Assembly (NCBI RefSeq): GCF_001043115.1
Contig: NZ_LFME01000013.1
Span: 1 to 64,000 of the forward strand
DNA: 64,000 nt
Reading direction: 5' to 3'
Origin: Xanthomonas sp. NCPPB 1128
Lineage (GTDB): Bacteria; Pseudomonadota; Gammaproteobacteria; Xanthomonadales; Xanthomonadaceae
The notes under the pieces are model-generated. The model had not been told where the DNA came from, did not search any database, and worked only from the letters and a program-made list of their open reading frames with translations. Made by a program: the position numbers and the translations under genes. Shown here piece by piece: positions 6,960 through 15,711 of the stretch. Position 1 is the first letter of the stretch, and the number at the start of each line of letters is the position of its first letter.

Positions 6960-7268
6960 CTGCAGCAGGCTGCCCCACAGCAGCAGGCGCGTGCGCAGGC
7001 TGTGCCGCCAGGCGACCGCGGAGGCGTCCTGCGCTGACGAGGCAAGGGCGATGGCGGCGCTCCACGGGGGCCTGGAGCCCGATCATAAGCGCAGCCGCGG
7101 CCGCCCGGCGCAGCGGCCGTGGCCGCTGTCCCGCCACGTGTCCCGGGCCAATGTGACAGTCCGTTCCATACGCTGGCGTACGAGGTCCTGAGAGGCGGTT
7201 GCGCTACACTTGCAGGCTTCGAGAAAACACATGCCATCGCGCGCGTGCGTGCGACCTACGGGAGCGTT

Positions 7269-9959
7269 ATGAACTGGTTGAACGAGGTGCTGCAGAACGA
7301 TCCGAACCCCACTGAAACCCAGGAGTGGATCGAATCGCTCAAGGCCGTCATCGATGTCGCAGGCCCCGAGCGCGCGCATCAGCTGCTGGAGGACATGGTC
7401 GAGCTGACCCGTCGTTCCGGCGCCTACCTGCCGTTCTCGCCGACCACCGAGTACGTCAACACCATCGCCCCCGCCAACGAGGCCAAGAGCCCGGGCGATG
7501 CGGCCATCGAGTGGAAGATCCGCTCGATCATCCGCTGGAACGCGATGGCCACCGTGGTCCGCGCCAACCGCAAGCCGGGCGACCTGGGCGGCCACATCGC
7601 CTCCTTCGCCTCCAGCGCCACCCTGTACGACGTGGGCTTCAACCACTTCTGGCGCGCGCCCTCGGACAAGCACCCCGGCGACCTGCTGTACATCCAGGGC
7701 CACAGCTCCCCCGGCATCTACGCCCGCGCCTTCCTCGAAGGCCGCATCAGCGAAGACCAGCTCAACAACTTCCGCATGGAAGTGGACGGGCAGGGCATCT
7801 CCTCCTATCCGCACCCGTGGCTGATGCCGGACTTCTGGCAGACCCCCACCGTGTCGATGGGCCTGGGCCCGCTCAGCGCCATCTACCAGGCGCAGTTCAT
7901 GAAGTACCTGGAGCACCGCGGCCTGATCGAGAAGTCCGACCGCAAGGTGTGGTGCTTCATCGGCGACGGCGAGAGCGACGAGCCCGAGACCCTGGGTGCC
8001 ATCGCCCTGGCCGGCCGCGAAGGCCTGGATAACCTCATCTTCGTGGTCAACTGCAACCTGCAGCGTCTGGACGGCCCGGTGCGCGGCAACGGCAAGATCA
8101 TCCAGGAACTGGAAGGCGTGTTCCGCGGCGGCGGCTGGAACGTCATCAAGCTGCTGTGGGGCGGCTACTGGGATGCCCTGCTGGCCAAGGACACCAACGG
8201 CGTCCTCAAGAAGCTGATGATGGAAACCGTCGACGGCGAGTACCAGAACTGCAAGGCCTTCGGCGGCGCCTATACCCGCGCCAACTTCTTCGGCAAGTAC
8301 CCGGAGACCGCGGCCATGGTCGCCGGCCTGTCCGACGACGACATCTGGCGCCTGAACCGCGGCGGCCACGATCCGCACAAGGTCTACGCCGCCTACCACC
8401 AGGCGGTGAACACCAAGGGCATGCCCACCGTGATCCTGGCCAAGACCGTCAAGGGCTACGGCATGGGCTCGGCCGGTGAAGCGCTGAACCCCACCCACCA
8501 GACCAAGAAGCTGGACGACGACGCCGTGCGCGCGTTCCGCGACCGCTTCAACATCCCGCTCAGCGACAAGCAGTTGGCCGACGCCGAGCAGGTGCCGTTC
8601 TACCACCCCGGCCCGGATTCGCCGGAAGTGCAGTACCTGCAGGAGCGTCGCGCCGCGATGGGCGGCTACCTGCCGCAGCGCCGCCGCAAGGCCGACCTGT
8701 CCATCCCGGCCCCGGGCCTGGACAAGTTCGAGCGCCTGCTCAAGGACAGCGGCGAGCGCACCTACTCCACCACCATGGCCTTCGTGCAGAGCCTCAACAT
8801 CGCCCTGCGCGACAAGGAACTGGGCCCGCGCATCGTGCCGATCGTGGCCGACGAAGCCCGCACCTTCGGCATGGAAGGCATGTTCCGGCAGATCGGCATC
8901 TACGCCCCGTTCGGCCAGAAGTACAAGCCGGTGGACGCCGACCAACTGATGTTCTACCGCGAGGACCAGTCCGGCCAGGTGCTGCAGCAGGGCATCAGCG
9001 AGCCGGGTGCGATCTCCTCGTGGATGGCCGCCGGCACCAGCTACTCGGTCAGCAACGTGCCGATGCTGCCGTTCTACATCTACTACTCCATGTTCGGCTT
9101 CCAGCGCGTGGGCGACATCGCCTGGCAGGCGGCGGACATGCGCACCCGCGGCTTCCTGCTCGGCGGCACCGCCGGCCGTACCACGTTGAATGGTGAAGGC
9201 CTGCAGCACGAAGACGGCTTCAGCCAGGTCATCGCCGGCTCCATCCCCAACGTGCGCAGCTACGACCCCACCTTCGGCTACGAAGTCACCGTGGTCATGC
9301 AGTACGGCATCCAGCGGATGATGCAGGAGCAGGTGGACGAGTACTACTACATCACCCTGATGAACGAGAACTACGCCCACCCGGAAATGCCGGCGGGCGC
9401 GGAAGACGGCATCATCAAGGGCATGTACCTGCTCAAGGACGCCGGCAAGCCCAAGAAGGGCGAACTGCGCGTGCAGCTGCTGGGCTCGGGCACCATCCTG
9501 CGCGAAGCCATCGCCGCGGCGGAACTGCTGGACAAGGACTTCGGCGTCACCGCCGACATCTGGTCCTGCCCCAGCTTCAACGAACTGCGCCGCGACGGCT
9601 TCGACGCCGAGCGCTGGAACCGCCTGCATCCGGAAGGCGAACAGCGCAAGCCGTTCGTCACCCAGCTGCTGGAAGGCCGCCAGGGCCCGGCCATCGCCGC
9701 CACCGACTACGTGCGCGCCTTCGCCGACCAGATCCGCGCCTTCGTGCCGATGCACTACACCGTGTTGGGCACCGATGGCTTCGGTCGGAGCGATACTCGC
9801 GCCAACCTGCGCCGGTTCTTTGAGGTGGATCGGTACTACATCGCGCATGCCGCTATTGCGGCGTTGGCGAAGGAGGGGAAGATGACCGGGAAGGATGTGG
9901 CTCGGGCGATCAAGCAGTACAAGATCGATCCTGAGAAGGCTAATCCGGTTGGGGTTTGA
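7269..9959 (+). CDS. aceE: Pyruvate dehydrogenase E1 component, homodimeric type
   Basis: An 896-residue E1 subunit that uses thiamine diphosphate to decarboxylate pyruvate and acetylate the lipoyl groups of E2, feeding acetyl-CoA to central metabolism. The length matches the enterobacterial homodimeric enzyme (about 890). The ThDP motif GDGESDEPE runs to NLIFVVNCN (about 235-265). Start ATG 7269 is preceded by GGGAG. No E2 or E3 gene follows, so the complex is split across the genome. The last 60 or so codons (from about 9775) use GAT, GCT, GGG and CGG far more than the rest of the gene. A hairpin terminator follows the stop. Confidence 0.97.
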   Translation: MNWLNEVLQNDPNPTETQEWIESLKAVIDVAGPERAHQLLEDMVELTRRSGAYLPFSPTTEYVNTIAPANEAKSPGDAAIEWKIRSIIRWNAMATVVRANRKPGDLGGHIASFASSATLYDVGFNHFWRAPSDKHPGDLLYIQGHSSPGIYARAFLEGRISEDQLNNFRMEVDGQGISSYPHPWLMPDFWQTPTVSMGLGPLSAIYQAQFMKYLEHRGLIEKSDRKVWCFIGDGESDEPETLGAIALAGREGLDNLIFVVNCNLQRLDGPVRGNGKIIQELEGVFRGGGWNVIKLLWGGYWDALLAKDTNGVLKKLMMETVDGEYQNCKAFGGAYTRANFFGKYPETAAMVAGLSDDDIWRLNRGGHDPHKVYAAYHQAVNTKGMPTVILAKTVKGYGMGSAGEALNPTHQTKKLDDDAVRAFRDRFNIPLSDKQLADAEQVPFYHPGPDSPEVQYLQERRAAMGGYLPQRRRKADLSIPAPGLDKFERLLKDSGERTYSTTMAFVQSLNIALRDKELGPRIVPIVADEARTFGMEGMFRQIGIYAPFGQKYKPVDADQLMFYREDQSGQVLQQGISEPGAISSWMAAGTSYSVSNVPMLPFYIYYSMFGFQRVGDIAWQAADMRTRGFLLGGTAGRTTLNGEGLQHEDGFSQVIAGSIPNVRSYDPTFGYEVTVVMQYGIQRMMQEQVDEYYYITLMNENYAHPEMPAGAEDGIIKGMYLLKDAGKPKKGELRVQLLGSGTILREAIAAAELLDKDFGVTADIWSCPSFNELRRDGFDAERWNRLHPEGEQRKPFVTQLLEGRQGPAIAATDYVRAFADQIRAFVPMHYTVLGTDGFGRSDTRANLRRFFEVDRYYIAHAAIAALAKEGKMTGKDVARAIKQYKIDPEKANPVGV

Positions 9960-9978
9960 CGATTCACCATGTGATGAA

Positions 9979-10006
9979 AGAGGCGGCCCTTGGCCGCCTC
10001 TTCTTT
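9979..10006 (+). terminator. Rho-independent terminator after aceE
   Basis: AGAGGCGGCC and GGCCGCCTCT form a ten-pair G/C-rich stem with a short loop, followed by TTCTTT. It lies 20 bases after the aceE stop and only 32 bases before the next start codon, leaving little room for an independent promoter for the following cassette. Confidence 0.85.
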
Positions 10007-10038
10007 ATGTCCTAGGCCAGCAGAACTAGGGAGAGGTG

Positions 10039-10686
10039 ATGCTACGAAAATGCCATGTAACTGCATTTGTCGACTGGAATTCTCAGACATACAACGCGGG
10101 TGTGAATCGCGAGTTTGCGACAAGGGGGCGGGGGGTCGATCAGGTTACACAGTATGTCGCGCGTGTCCTTGACGAGGTTTTAGCCCCTCACAAAGAGTGG
10201 GATCGATTCGATATCGATGTTCGTTTGTATTACGGTTGGCATGCTGGCCTTACCAAGACCAAGAGTCGTATCGAATTGGAACGGATGTCAGGCGATGGTG
10301 AGCTGCCTAGCTCACGGGGGCGCTGTACCTACAACTGGTCTGCGCTATTTGGCGATAAACTTTTAGCAGCTTTAGATCGTCGTCTTCATCGGAAGCTGAA
10401 TCTTCATCTGCCGGATACCTTTCGTGCAGATGAAGAGGGGAAGTTCAGGGAAAAGATGATCGATACTGCTCTTGTAGCAGATCTTCTCTCAGTTACCAGA
10501 AGTGATGCAGCAAGTTGGAAAGTTGTGCTTGCGGAAGATGATGACGTTGTTCCTGGTGTGCTTGTTGCTGAAAAGTGGAGTCACGAGAAAGGAGGGCGAT
10601 GCATCCTTGCCCGAAGACGTCAGGACATGGGGCATCTAAGGATCGATGAGCTGCTGTGTAGAATTAAAGGTGCTAAAGATGAATAA
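10039..10686 (+). CDS. NYN/PIN-like nuclease-domain protein, candidate defence effector
   Basis: A 215-residue protein with the layout of an NYN (PIN-fold) RNase. The first strand, TAFVDWN (Asp12, Asn14), stands for the usual Asp-x-Asn motif. The later block MIDTALVADLL (Asp142, Asp148) and the strand VVLAEDDDVVPGVLVAE (Asp167-169, Pro172) match the conserved acidic positions around SxDxDF.P in the family. GGAGAGG precedes the ATG. Base composition is much less G/C-rich than aceE or the flagellar genes, pointing to transfer. Its 3' end overlaps the NTPase gene by eight bases, so both are made together. RNase activity is inferred from fold motifs only. Confidence 0.72.
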   Translation: MLRKCHVTAFVDWNSQTYNAGVNREFATRGRGVDQVTQYVARVLDEVLAPHKEWDRFDIDVRLYYGWHAGLTKTKSRIELERMSGDGELPSSRGRCTYNWSALFGDKLLAALDRRLHRKLNLHLPDTFRADEEGKFREKMIDTALVADLLSVTRSDAASWKVVLAEDDDVVPGVLVAEKWSHEKGGRCILARRRQDMGHLRIDELLCRIKGAKDE

Positions 10687-12904
10687 GCAAGATTACTTAA
10701 AAGAACTTAGCCTTTTCTCTGATCTTGGCTCAGAGCCGAAAGCCGGCTCCGAGGGAAATTTTTACACAATAAAATTCACGCAAAACACAGTCGCTGTCGA
10801 GGTGAGGATCGCAAAAGATGGATCGTCTGTAGTGGAGATTCGTGGCGGTTCGAGGCGCGTTTACCAAAGTTACAAGGCATTGCTGGCCTCGCCCGGTTTC
10901 GGAAACATAAAACGGGTTGCTGACGCCCAGCGTGCATTTATTAAATATGAAGCCCCTTATGTGGAGAATAAATCGGCTCACCTGCCCGTCGTTGGCGCCC
11001 TTTCGATCGGTGGCGACGAAAAAGAAGATGGCGTTCTTCTAGAAAGAATTAATAAGTGGCTATCCCAAACAGACGAGAGTGACGGCTCCAGCAGCAATGT
11101 CCGTGCTCTTGTTGTAGATGGTCCAGCTGGAATCGGCAAGACACATCTGATTAGACTCCTTGCATTTGAAAGAAACGGAGATTATGGCATCGCCTCCCTG
11201 GCTCCCATCCTCCACGTTCAAAGTCGGGGCAGGAAGCTAACTACACTAAATGACGTGTTGGCGGGGACTTTGCAAGCTCTCCGGGTGGGGTTAACTTTTG
11301 ATCAGGTTCCAGTGATGGTTAGACATGGACTTCTCGTGGTTGCCATTGATGGTTTTGATGAGCTAGCGGATCCGCATGGATACGATACCGCATGGGGATC
11401 TTTACGTGACTTCGTAGAAGAGCTGAATGGCCAAGGCTCTATAATACTCGCCGGGCGCGACACGTTCATAAACGCTGATAGCATAAGGCGCTCGGTAGTA
11501 CTCCTGGATTCGGATAAAACAATCGCAGTGCATTTGCGTCCCCTGTTGCCGCAGGAGGCTCGCCATTGGTTGATGGCAAAAAAATGGGCTGCGCCTCGCG
11601 TTGATCAGCTTGAATCGTTAGGGTTGTTTGAGGGTAATTCATATGCGCTGAGGCCGTTCTTTCTCGCAAAGATATCTGATGTCGCCAAAGATGGGAGAAG
11701 CTTTAATGAGTTTTCCGAGGCGCCGCTGACGTACTTGGTTAATACGATGCTTGAGCGTGAGGCAAAAATCGCTGCCAAGAAGGTGGCCGGGGTGGAGTTC
11801 TCAGCTATCTATCGCGATTTTCTGATGGAAGTCGCGCGGGACATGGCGGACTCAGAGGTTGAGTCCATTGACGTGTCTACACTCAGTCTCATTGCTGAAA
11901 TTGTGTTCAGTAAATTTCTTTCGGGTGACGACCTGGCCATATTCATTAATAGGGCGTCAACCATTAGCTTGCTTGAGGGGGACGCTAAATCTGGTAGTCG
12001 GGCATTTCCGCACACCGAGATACAGAATTTCTTTTTGTCGCTTGCCTACAAAGAGCTTATTGTTGCAGGGGAGTTCCCTAAGTCAGTTCGTCGAGGAATT
12101 GTTGGCAGAGATTTTTTGGCTACTTTTAGTGATGTAGTTACCGCAGAGAAAAAGACTGCGGCTCGAGATTTTTGCATCGCGGCTCAAGATGCGCTTGATC
12201 GGAGGTTGCTTGATGGGCGTGGAGGGCGAAATGTTTGCTCGCTGCTTCTTTCGGTTCTTGATGTAGATGTCTTAGATTCTGATTTCAGGTTGTCAGCGCA
12301 GCAACTAGATGAAGGTTTGGTGCGAGGAGTCTTGCCAAACGGTAGCTTTTCTTCAGTTGAATTCTCAATGTTAGACGTTCGTGGGGGAGATCTATCGCGC
12401 GCTGCTTTCGTTAATTGCAGTATCGCTCAGTTGATAGTAGATGAGACAACTAAGTTGCCGGTTGAATTTCCTCGGCCTGGTCAATTGATGGTGGATGATG
12501 GTGGCTCCGCAGATAGTCTTGAGCAAGAAGAAATTCCTCAATGGCTTGAAAAACACACCGTTTCTCGAGATAGACTAACTAAATCGGGATCACATTGGTT
12601 GCTATTTGAACGTATTTGTCGGGCGATTATGCGGCAGTTTTGGATCCGATCCGCAGGGGATGATCCTGCTGCTAGGCTGCTCGCGAAAGATGAATGGTAC
12701 GATATTAAAGAAGTGCTTGAGCAAGAAGGTGTTCTAAGGGTTAGGACAAACGTGGCGGTTGGCGGGCCGAAGTCTGAGTTTTATCGTCTTGAGAACTCAC
12801 GAGATTATTTGGCTGCTACGCCAGCATCTGATGCCGTTAGAAGAGTGGTTGCACGCGTGTGTGCACTTGATGAGGATCAAAAGTTAAGGCGCGGCGATAG
12901 CTAA
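10679..12904 (+). CDS. STAND/NACHT-like P-loop NTPase, candidate defence sensor
   Basis: A 741-residue protein. The N-terminal 110 residues are unassigned. Then comes a P-loop NTPase: Walker A GPAGIGKTH (148-156), Walker B LLVVAIDGFDELAD (about 218-231), and IILAGRDTF as sensor-like strand, the order found in NACHT/STAND ATPases. Helical repeats follow, with a short pentapeptide-like stretch (FSSVEFSMLDVRGGDLSRAAF) near 560 and a winged-helix-like C-terminus (WYDIKEVLEQEGVLRV). ATG 10679 overlaps the nuclease stop at 10686. Composition is low in G/C like its partner. A sensor-plus-effector pair fits known antiviral STAND systems in general design, but I recognise no named system. Confidence 0.75.
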   Translation: MNKQDYLKELSLFSDLGSEPKAGSEGNFYTIKFTQNTVAVEVRIAKDGSSVVEIRGGSRRVYQSYKALLASPGFGNIKRVADAQRAFIKYEAPYVENKSAHLPVVGALSIGGDEKEDGVLLERINKWLSQTDESDGSSSNVRALVVDGPAGIGKTHLIRLLAFERNGDYGIASLAPILHVQSRGRKLTTLNDVLAGTLQALRVGLTFDQVPVMVRHGLLVVAIDGFDELADPHGYDTAWGSLRDFVEELNGQGSIILAGRDTFINADSIRRSVVLLDSDKTIAVHLRPLLPQEARHWLMAKKWAAPRVDQLESLGLFEGNSYALRPFFLAKISDVAKDGRSFNEFSEAPLTYLVNTMLEREAKIAAKKVAGVEFSAIYRDFLMEVARDMADSEVESIDVSTLSLIAEIVFSKFLSGDDLAIFINRASTISLLEGDAKSGSRAFPHTEIQNFFLSLAYKELIVAGEFPKSVRRGIVGRDFLATFSDVVTAEKKTAARDFCIAAQDALDRRLLDGRGGRNVCSLLLSVLDVDVLDSDFRLSAQQLDEGLVRGVLPNGSFSSVEFSMLDVRGGDLSRAAFVNCSIAQLIVDETTKLPVEFPRPGQLMVDDGGSADSLEQEEIPQWLEKHTVSRDRLTKSGSHWLLFERICRAIMRQFWIRSAGDDPAARLLAKDEWYDIKEVLEQEGVLRVRTNVAVGGPKSEFYRLENSRDYLAATPASDAVRRVVARVCALDEDQKLRRGDS

Positions 12905-13314
12905 ACTGGTGGTTCATAGCGTTCATGCTTCACGAGGTACACATGACCTTTGAGGGCGAAAGACACAGGGATTAGCGGTGCCGTTGAGTGCCATTAAAAT
13001 TTACGACGATCAGGTCTTGCACGATCATCGTGTGGCGTCCAGCGTTTAGAGCGAAGCTAGGATGCTGTCGCTCGGCCTGCCCCGCAGTAATGCGGCAGCG
13101 CGGAATAAAGGGTTCAGGTTCGCTTCTGGCTGTAAGTGAGCCTGACCCTGTTTCCACTATCTAATGTGGGGACAGGAGTCAGAGTGTGCTTGCCTCGTGC
13201 ACTTTGGTTTTGTAGTTGTTCCTGGTCGATTAACTGAGGCAAAGGAGCCCGAATGCAGCTTCCTCTACTGTTAATGACCTTCACAACTCAGTAAATCGTA
13301 CGGGCGGATCTACT
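12905..13314. other. Intergenic stretch downstream of the NYN-NTPase cassette
   Basis: I see no gene I can support in these 410 bases. The segment 13120-13190 contains GTGAGCCTGACCCTGTTTCC-like and GGGGACAGGAGTCAGAG-like text of the kind seen in dispersed Xanthomonadaceae repeats, so it may be a repeat remnant marking the edge of the acquired cassette. A 61-codon minus-strand frame here (12972-13157) has no support. Confidence 0.4.
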
Positions 13315-13824
13315 GTGCTCAGTCTCGAAAGTCCGCGCTGGTCTGACCTGCAGCACGCATATGGCTCAGCCGGCGACATCCCTGCGTTGTTGGGGCAGCT
13401 ACAGACGGTACCCTCATCCATGGATGGATCGGAGCCGTGGTTCACCTTGTGGAGCGCCCTTGCGCATCAAGGCGACGTCTATACGGCTTCCTTCGCGGCT
13501 GTTCCGCATGTCATCCATGCGCTGGCACGCGCACCCGACAAAGCGGATTACGGGTACTTCCAGTTCCCCGCCTGGGTCGAGGTCTGCCGCGCGAAAAGCC
13601 AGGCCGAGATCCCCGAGGATCTTCGGGCCGCTTACCTGCATTCCCTCGCTCAACTTCCCGCCTTGGCCGCGGCTGCGGCCTCTCGCGCCTGGGATCCGGA
13701 GTTCCTTGCTTGTGCTCTAGCCGCGGTCGCCGCGGCAAAGGGACAGCACGCGGTCGCGGAGGCCGCCCTCGAACTTACGCCCGACGTCGCCGAGGAGTTC
13801 ATGGAGTGGTTCTCTAAGCGATGA
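13315..13824 (+). CDS. Conserved hypothetical protein, immunity/HEAT-like
   Basis: A 169-residue protein starting at GTG. It is helical and Ala-rich. The segment PWFTLWSALAHQGDVYTAS followed by AAVPHVIHALA resembles small proteins often found near toxin genes in actinobacteria and proteobacteria, but I cannot name a family with certainty. There is no signal peptide or membrane segment. G/C-rich codons resemble the host, not the preceding cassette. It converges on the next gene with a five-base gap. Confidence 0.65.
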   Translation: MLSLESPRWSDLQHAYGSAGDIPALLGQLQTVPSSMDGSEPWFTLWSALAHQGDVYTASFAAVPHVIHALARAPDKADYGYFQFPAWVEVCRAKSQAEIPEDLRAAYLHSLAQLPALAAAAASRAWDPEFLACALAAVAAAKGQHAVAEAALELTPDVAEEFMEWFSKR

Positions 13825-13829
13825 GGCGT

Positions 13830-14555
13830 TCAACCACTCGCGACAGTGTCTTGCCGGTTCGCTTCACCAAGCAACTGCTCGTATGTCTGCACGCGAACGC
13901 GCAATCGGATCAGGTGCCAGGACAGCGCGTAAGCGAACAGCAGCAAGAACGCGAGAACGCTCTGCATGATCGTGATCTTGCTCAAAACACTCCAGTCACC
14001 CCAGCGCCAGTCCTTGAACTGCAGATAGAGCGCGAGCAGCACCGGCATGATCCCGAGCTTCTCCATTCCGCCGGTGAACAAGCCAAGCCGCTCATGCATG
14101 TTCGTCCGGCGGTCACGCATGAAGGTCTCGCGTTGACGGCGCTGCTCAAGCGGAAACGCGCGTAGTGCCGTGACGATGTCTTCGTACTGAGAAAACTCCT
14201 GCTCCATCTGCTCTGCATGCTTGGCATGCGGATGTCTAACGCCAGGCAGCTCACGCTTGATCTGCAAAATGGCGGCGACTGCAAAGCAAATGAGCTCGAT
14301 GCTGACTCCCGCTGCCGCACAGACGAACCCTGCCCTGCCATCCAGCACAGTGCCGAACAACATGCCAAACCCCGCGCCCAACAAGCCAACGATGAAACTC
14401 CACCGTTCCACCGGGCCAGCGCGGTTCTGCTCGGTTACTTGCGAGTAGTGGCTCATCACCGCGGCGAGCCAAGGAAAGCTGAGCTCATGCGATGCCGCAC
14501 TCTCTTCGGAATTTTTAGCAGGCGCTGCGGTTATTTCTTCCATTGCGTTCGCCAT
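13830..14555 (-). CDS. Four-helix membrane protein, function unknown
   Basis: A 241-residue protein with two membrane helices near 55-75 (FIVGLLGAGFGMLFG) and 83-105 (VSIELICFAVAAILQI), a charged cytoplasmic stretch of about 65 residues rich in Glu, Gln and Arg, and two more helices near 165-180 and 195-220 (SVLAFLLLFAYALSW). No catalytic motif is visible. It is transcribed convergently with the preceding small gene. Confidence 0.7.
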   Translation of the reverse strand: MANAMEEITAAPAKNSEESAASHELSFPWLAAVMSHYSQVTEQNRAGPVERWSFIVGLLGAGFGMLFGTVLDGRAGFVCAAAGVSIELICFAVAAILQIKRELPGVRHPHAKHAEQMEQEFSQYEDIVTALRAFPLEQRRQRETFMRDRRTNMHERLGLFTGGMEKLGIMPVLLALYLQFKDWRWGDWSVLSKITIMQSVLAFLLLFAYALSWHLIRLRVRVQTYEQLLGEANRQDTVASG

Positions 14556-14674
14556 GTCTCTACCTTCGAGCGTCCAGCTAAGGCTGTCTGCAGCAAGTAT
14601 TCCGTAGCCACTGACATCGCGCTAGAGCAATCCGATTGCCCAATGTAAGGTCTACAAATCGCTATTGACACGCG

Positions 14675-14761
14675 GTGGAGTACAGTAGCAATCTCCACTT
14701 CAAGGAGCGTCGAAACTCCTCTAAGAGCGGTACCCACCTCCGACAAACTGGTGGGTTTTTT
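14675..14761 (+). ncRNA. Probable small RNA ending in a strong terminator
   Basis: Between divergent genes there are three stems in a row: GTGGAG/CTCCAC (14675-14698), AGGAG/CTCCT (14703-14720) and the terminator ACCCACC/GGTGGG followed by six T. A TTGACA box at 14665-14670 with TAGCAAT 15 bases on is a plausible but imperfect promoter. No reading frame of note fits. The arrangement recalls phage-type C4 antisense RNAs, but that is memory of general shape and not a match I can verify. Confidence 0.5.
14732..14761 (+). terminator. Rho-independent terminator of the putative small RNA
   Basis: CCCACC (14733-14738) pairs with GGTGGG (14750-14755) across an 11-base loop and is followed by TTTTTT. 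No coding gene ends upstream on this strand, so it implies a short non-coding transcript. Confidence 0.8.
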
Positions 14762-14763
14762 GT

Positions 14764-14900
14764 GCCCGAAGCTCGGGCGCAAGCCGACGCGATGCCTGCG
14801 TCGGGAGGGCGGCTAATACAACACCCTTCGGGGAAATACGCCCGCCGGCTCTTAGCGGTTTCGAACCTCCCGACTTCCCGTCCGCCATGCGTGGCGGACG
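14764..14900 (+). promoter_or_regulatory. Structured leader upstream of the XAC0095-like gene
   Basis: A chain of hairpins precedes the gene at 14929: GCCCGAAGCTCGGGC (14764-14778), CCGACGC/GCGTCGG (14784-14804), a nested stem GGGCG/CGCCC enclosing CCC-TTCG-GGG (14807-14843), and CGTCCGCC/GGCGGACG (14879-14900). TCGGGAGG (14801-14808) can alternatively pair with CCTCCCGA (14866-14873), which would break the second hairpin. Competing folds suggest a regulatory leader. Confidence 0.45.
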
Positions 14901-14928
14901 GACCCCTTCATGGAACGAGGAGGCAACG

Positions 14929-15528
14929 ATGGCGCACGACCGTTTGGACGACGACGACATGCCCGGCTATTTCCTGCCGGAGGACAGCCAGTTCCGCCTG
15001 GCGAAGCTACGCGATCACGTGCGCTTCCTGGTCCGGCTGGCACAGCCACGCACGCAGGCCGAGGAGCGCGCCGCCGAACCCAAGGTGCGCATGAGCGAGC
15101 TGGCGCTCTGCCTGGAGCTGTTGGCCGAGCAAGTGGAGCTTGTGCTGGGCGCAATGTCCTACCCCGCCCAGCGGACCGACACCATGCGCGACGCCTGGTC
15201 CGATGCCACTGTCCAGGCAGCCCCGGACGCCGGCAGCGGCACGTTCCGGGTGACGCAGCAGCAGATCGACAGGCTCACTCAGCTGGCCGAGATCGTCTCG
15301 GCCAATGCCCAGGTTCTGACGGTTGCCGATGGCAGCGAGCACGCCGGCCAAGCGTTGCCGCAAGCGAGCGAGGTGCTCTGCAATGCAGCGAACGCAATGC
15401 GTGCGCTGCTGGAGCGCATCGAGCGCCAGCCGCTGCACGACGTCGCGCCCAACGTGGTGCGGGAGGAGCGGGCAGTCTATGAGCTGGAGCCGGCTGCTTC
15501 GGCTGCAGACTGTGGCTGGCTTCATTGA
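14929..15528 (+). CDS. XAC0095-like family protein
   Basis: A 199-residue cytoplasmic protein starting at an ATG with GAGGAGG upstream. The opening GYFLPEDSQFRLAKLRDHVRF followed by LVRLAQPRTQAEE is the pattern I associate with the Xanthomonadaceae XAC0095 family, whose function is unknown. A second, looser helical half (about 100-170, RVTQQQIDRLTQLAEIVSAN) may be a divergent repeat. It follows a highly structured leader. Confidence 0.65.
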   Translation: MAHDRLDDDDMPGYFLPEDSQFRLAKLRDHVRFLVRLAQPRTQAEERAAEPKVRMSELALCLELLAEQVELVLGAMSYPAQRTDTMRDAWSDATVQAAPDAGSGTFRVTQQQIDRLTQLAEIVSANAQVLTVADGSEHAGQALPQASEVLCNAANAMRALLERIERQPLHDVAPNVVREERAVYELEPAASAADCGWLH

Positions 15529-15711
15529 GCCTGGCAGCACTGGGGCAAAGTGCGCCGGCCCGTGACGGCGGGCAGGGCGAGCGCAGGGTATGGCCCATGG
15601 CAGCCGCGCACCGACTGGTCGCCGCAGCGGCCCCGCGTCGCCCAGATGCTCGCGTTCAGCAGATGCCCGATACTGCGGCCTGCGATTCAAACGTTCGAGC
15701 GCGAGGGTGCG

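Noticed and set aside
7083-9848. A 921-codon open frame antisense to aceE
   Set aside because: It lies entirely opposite a certain gene and is low-complexity His/Val/Gln/Ala text, as expected from the complement of G/C-rich codons.
12972-13157. A 61-codon minus-strand frame downstream of the NTPase gene
   Set aside because: No ribosome site and no recognisable protein; the region looks like repeat debris.
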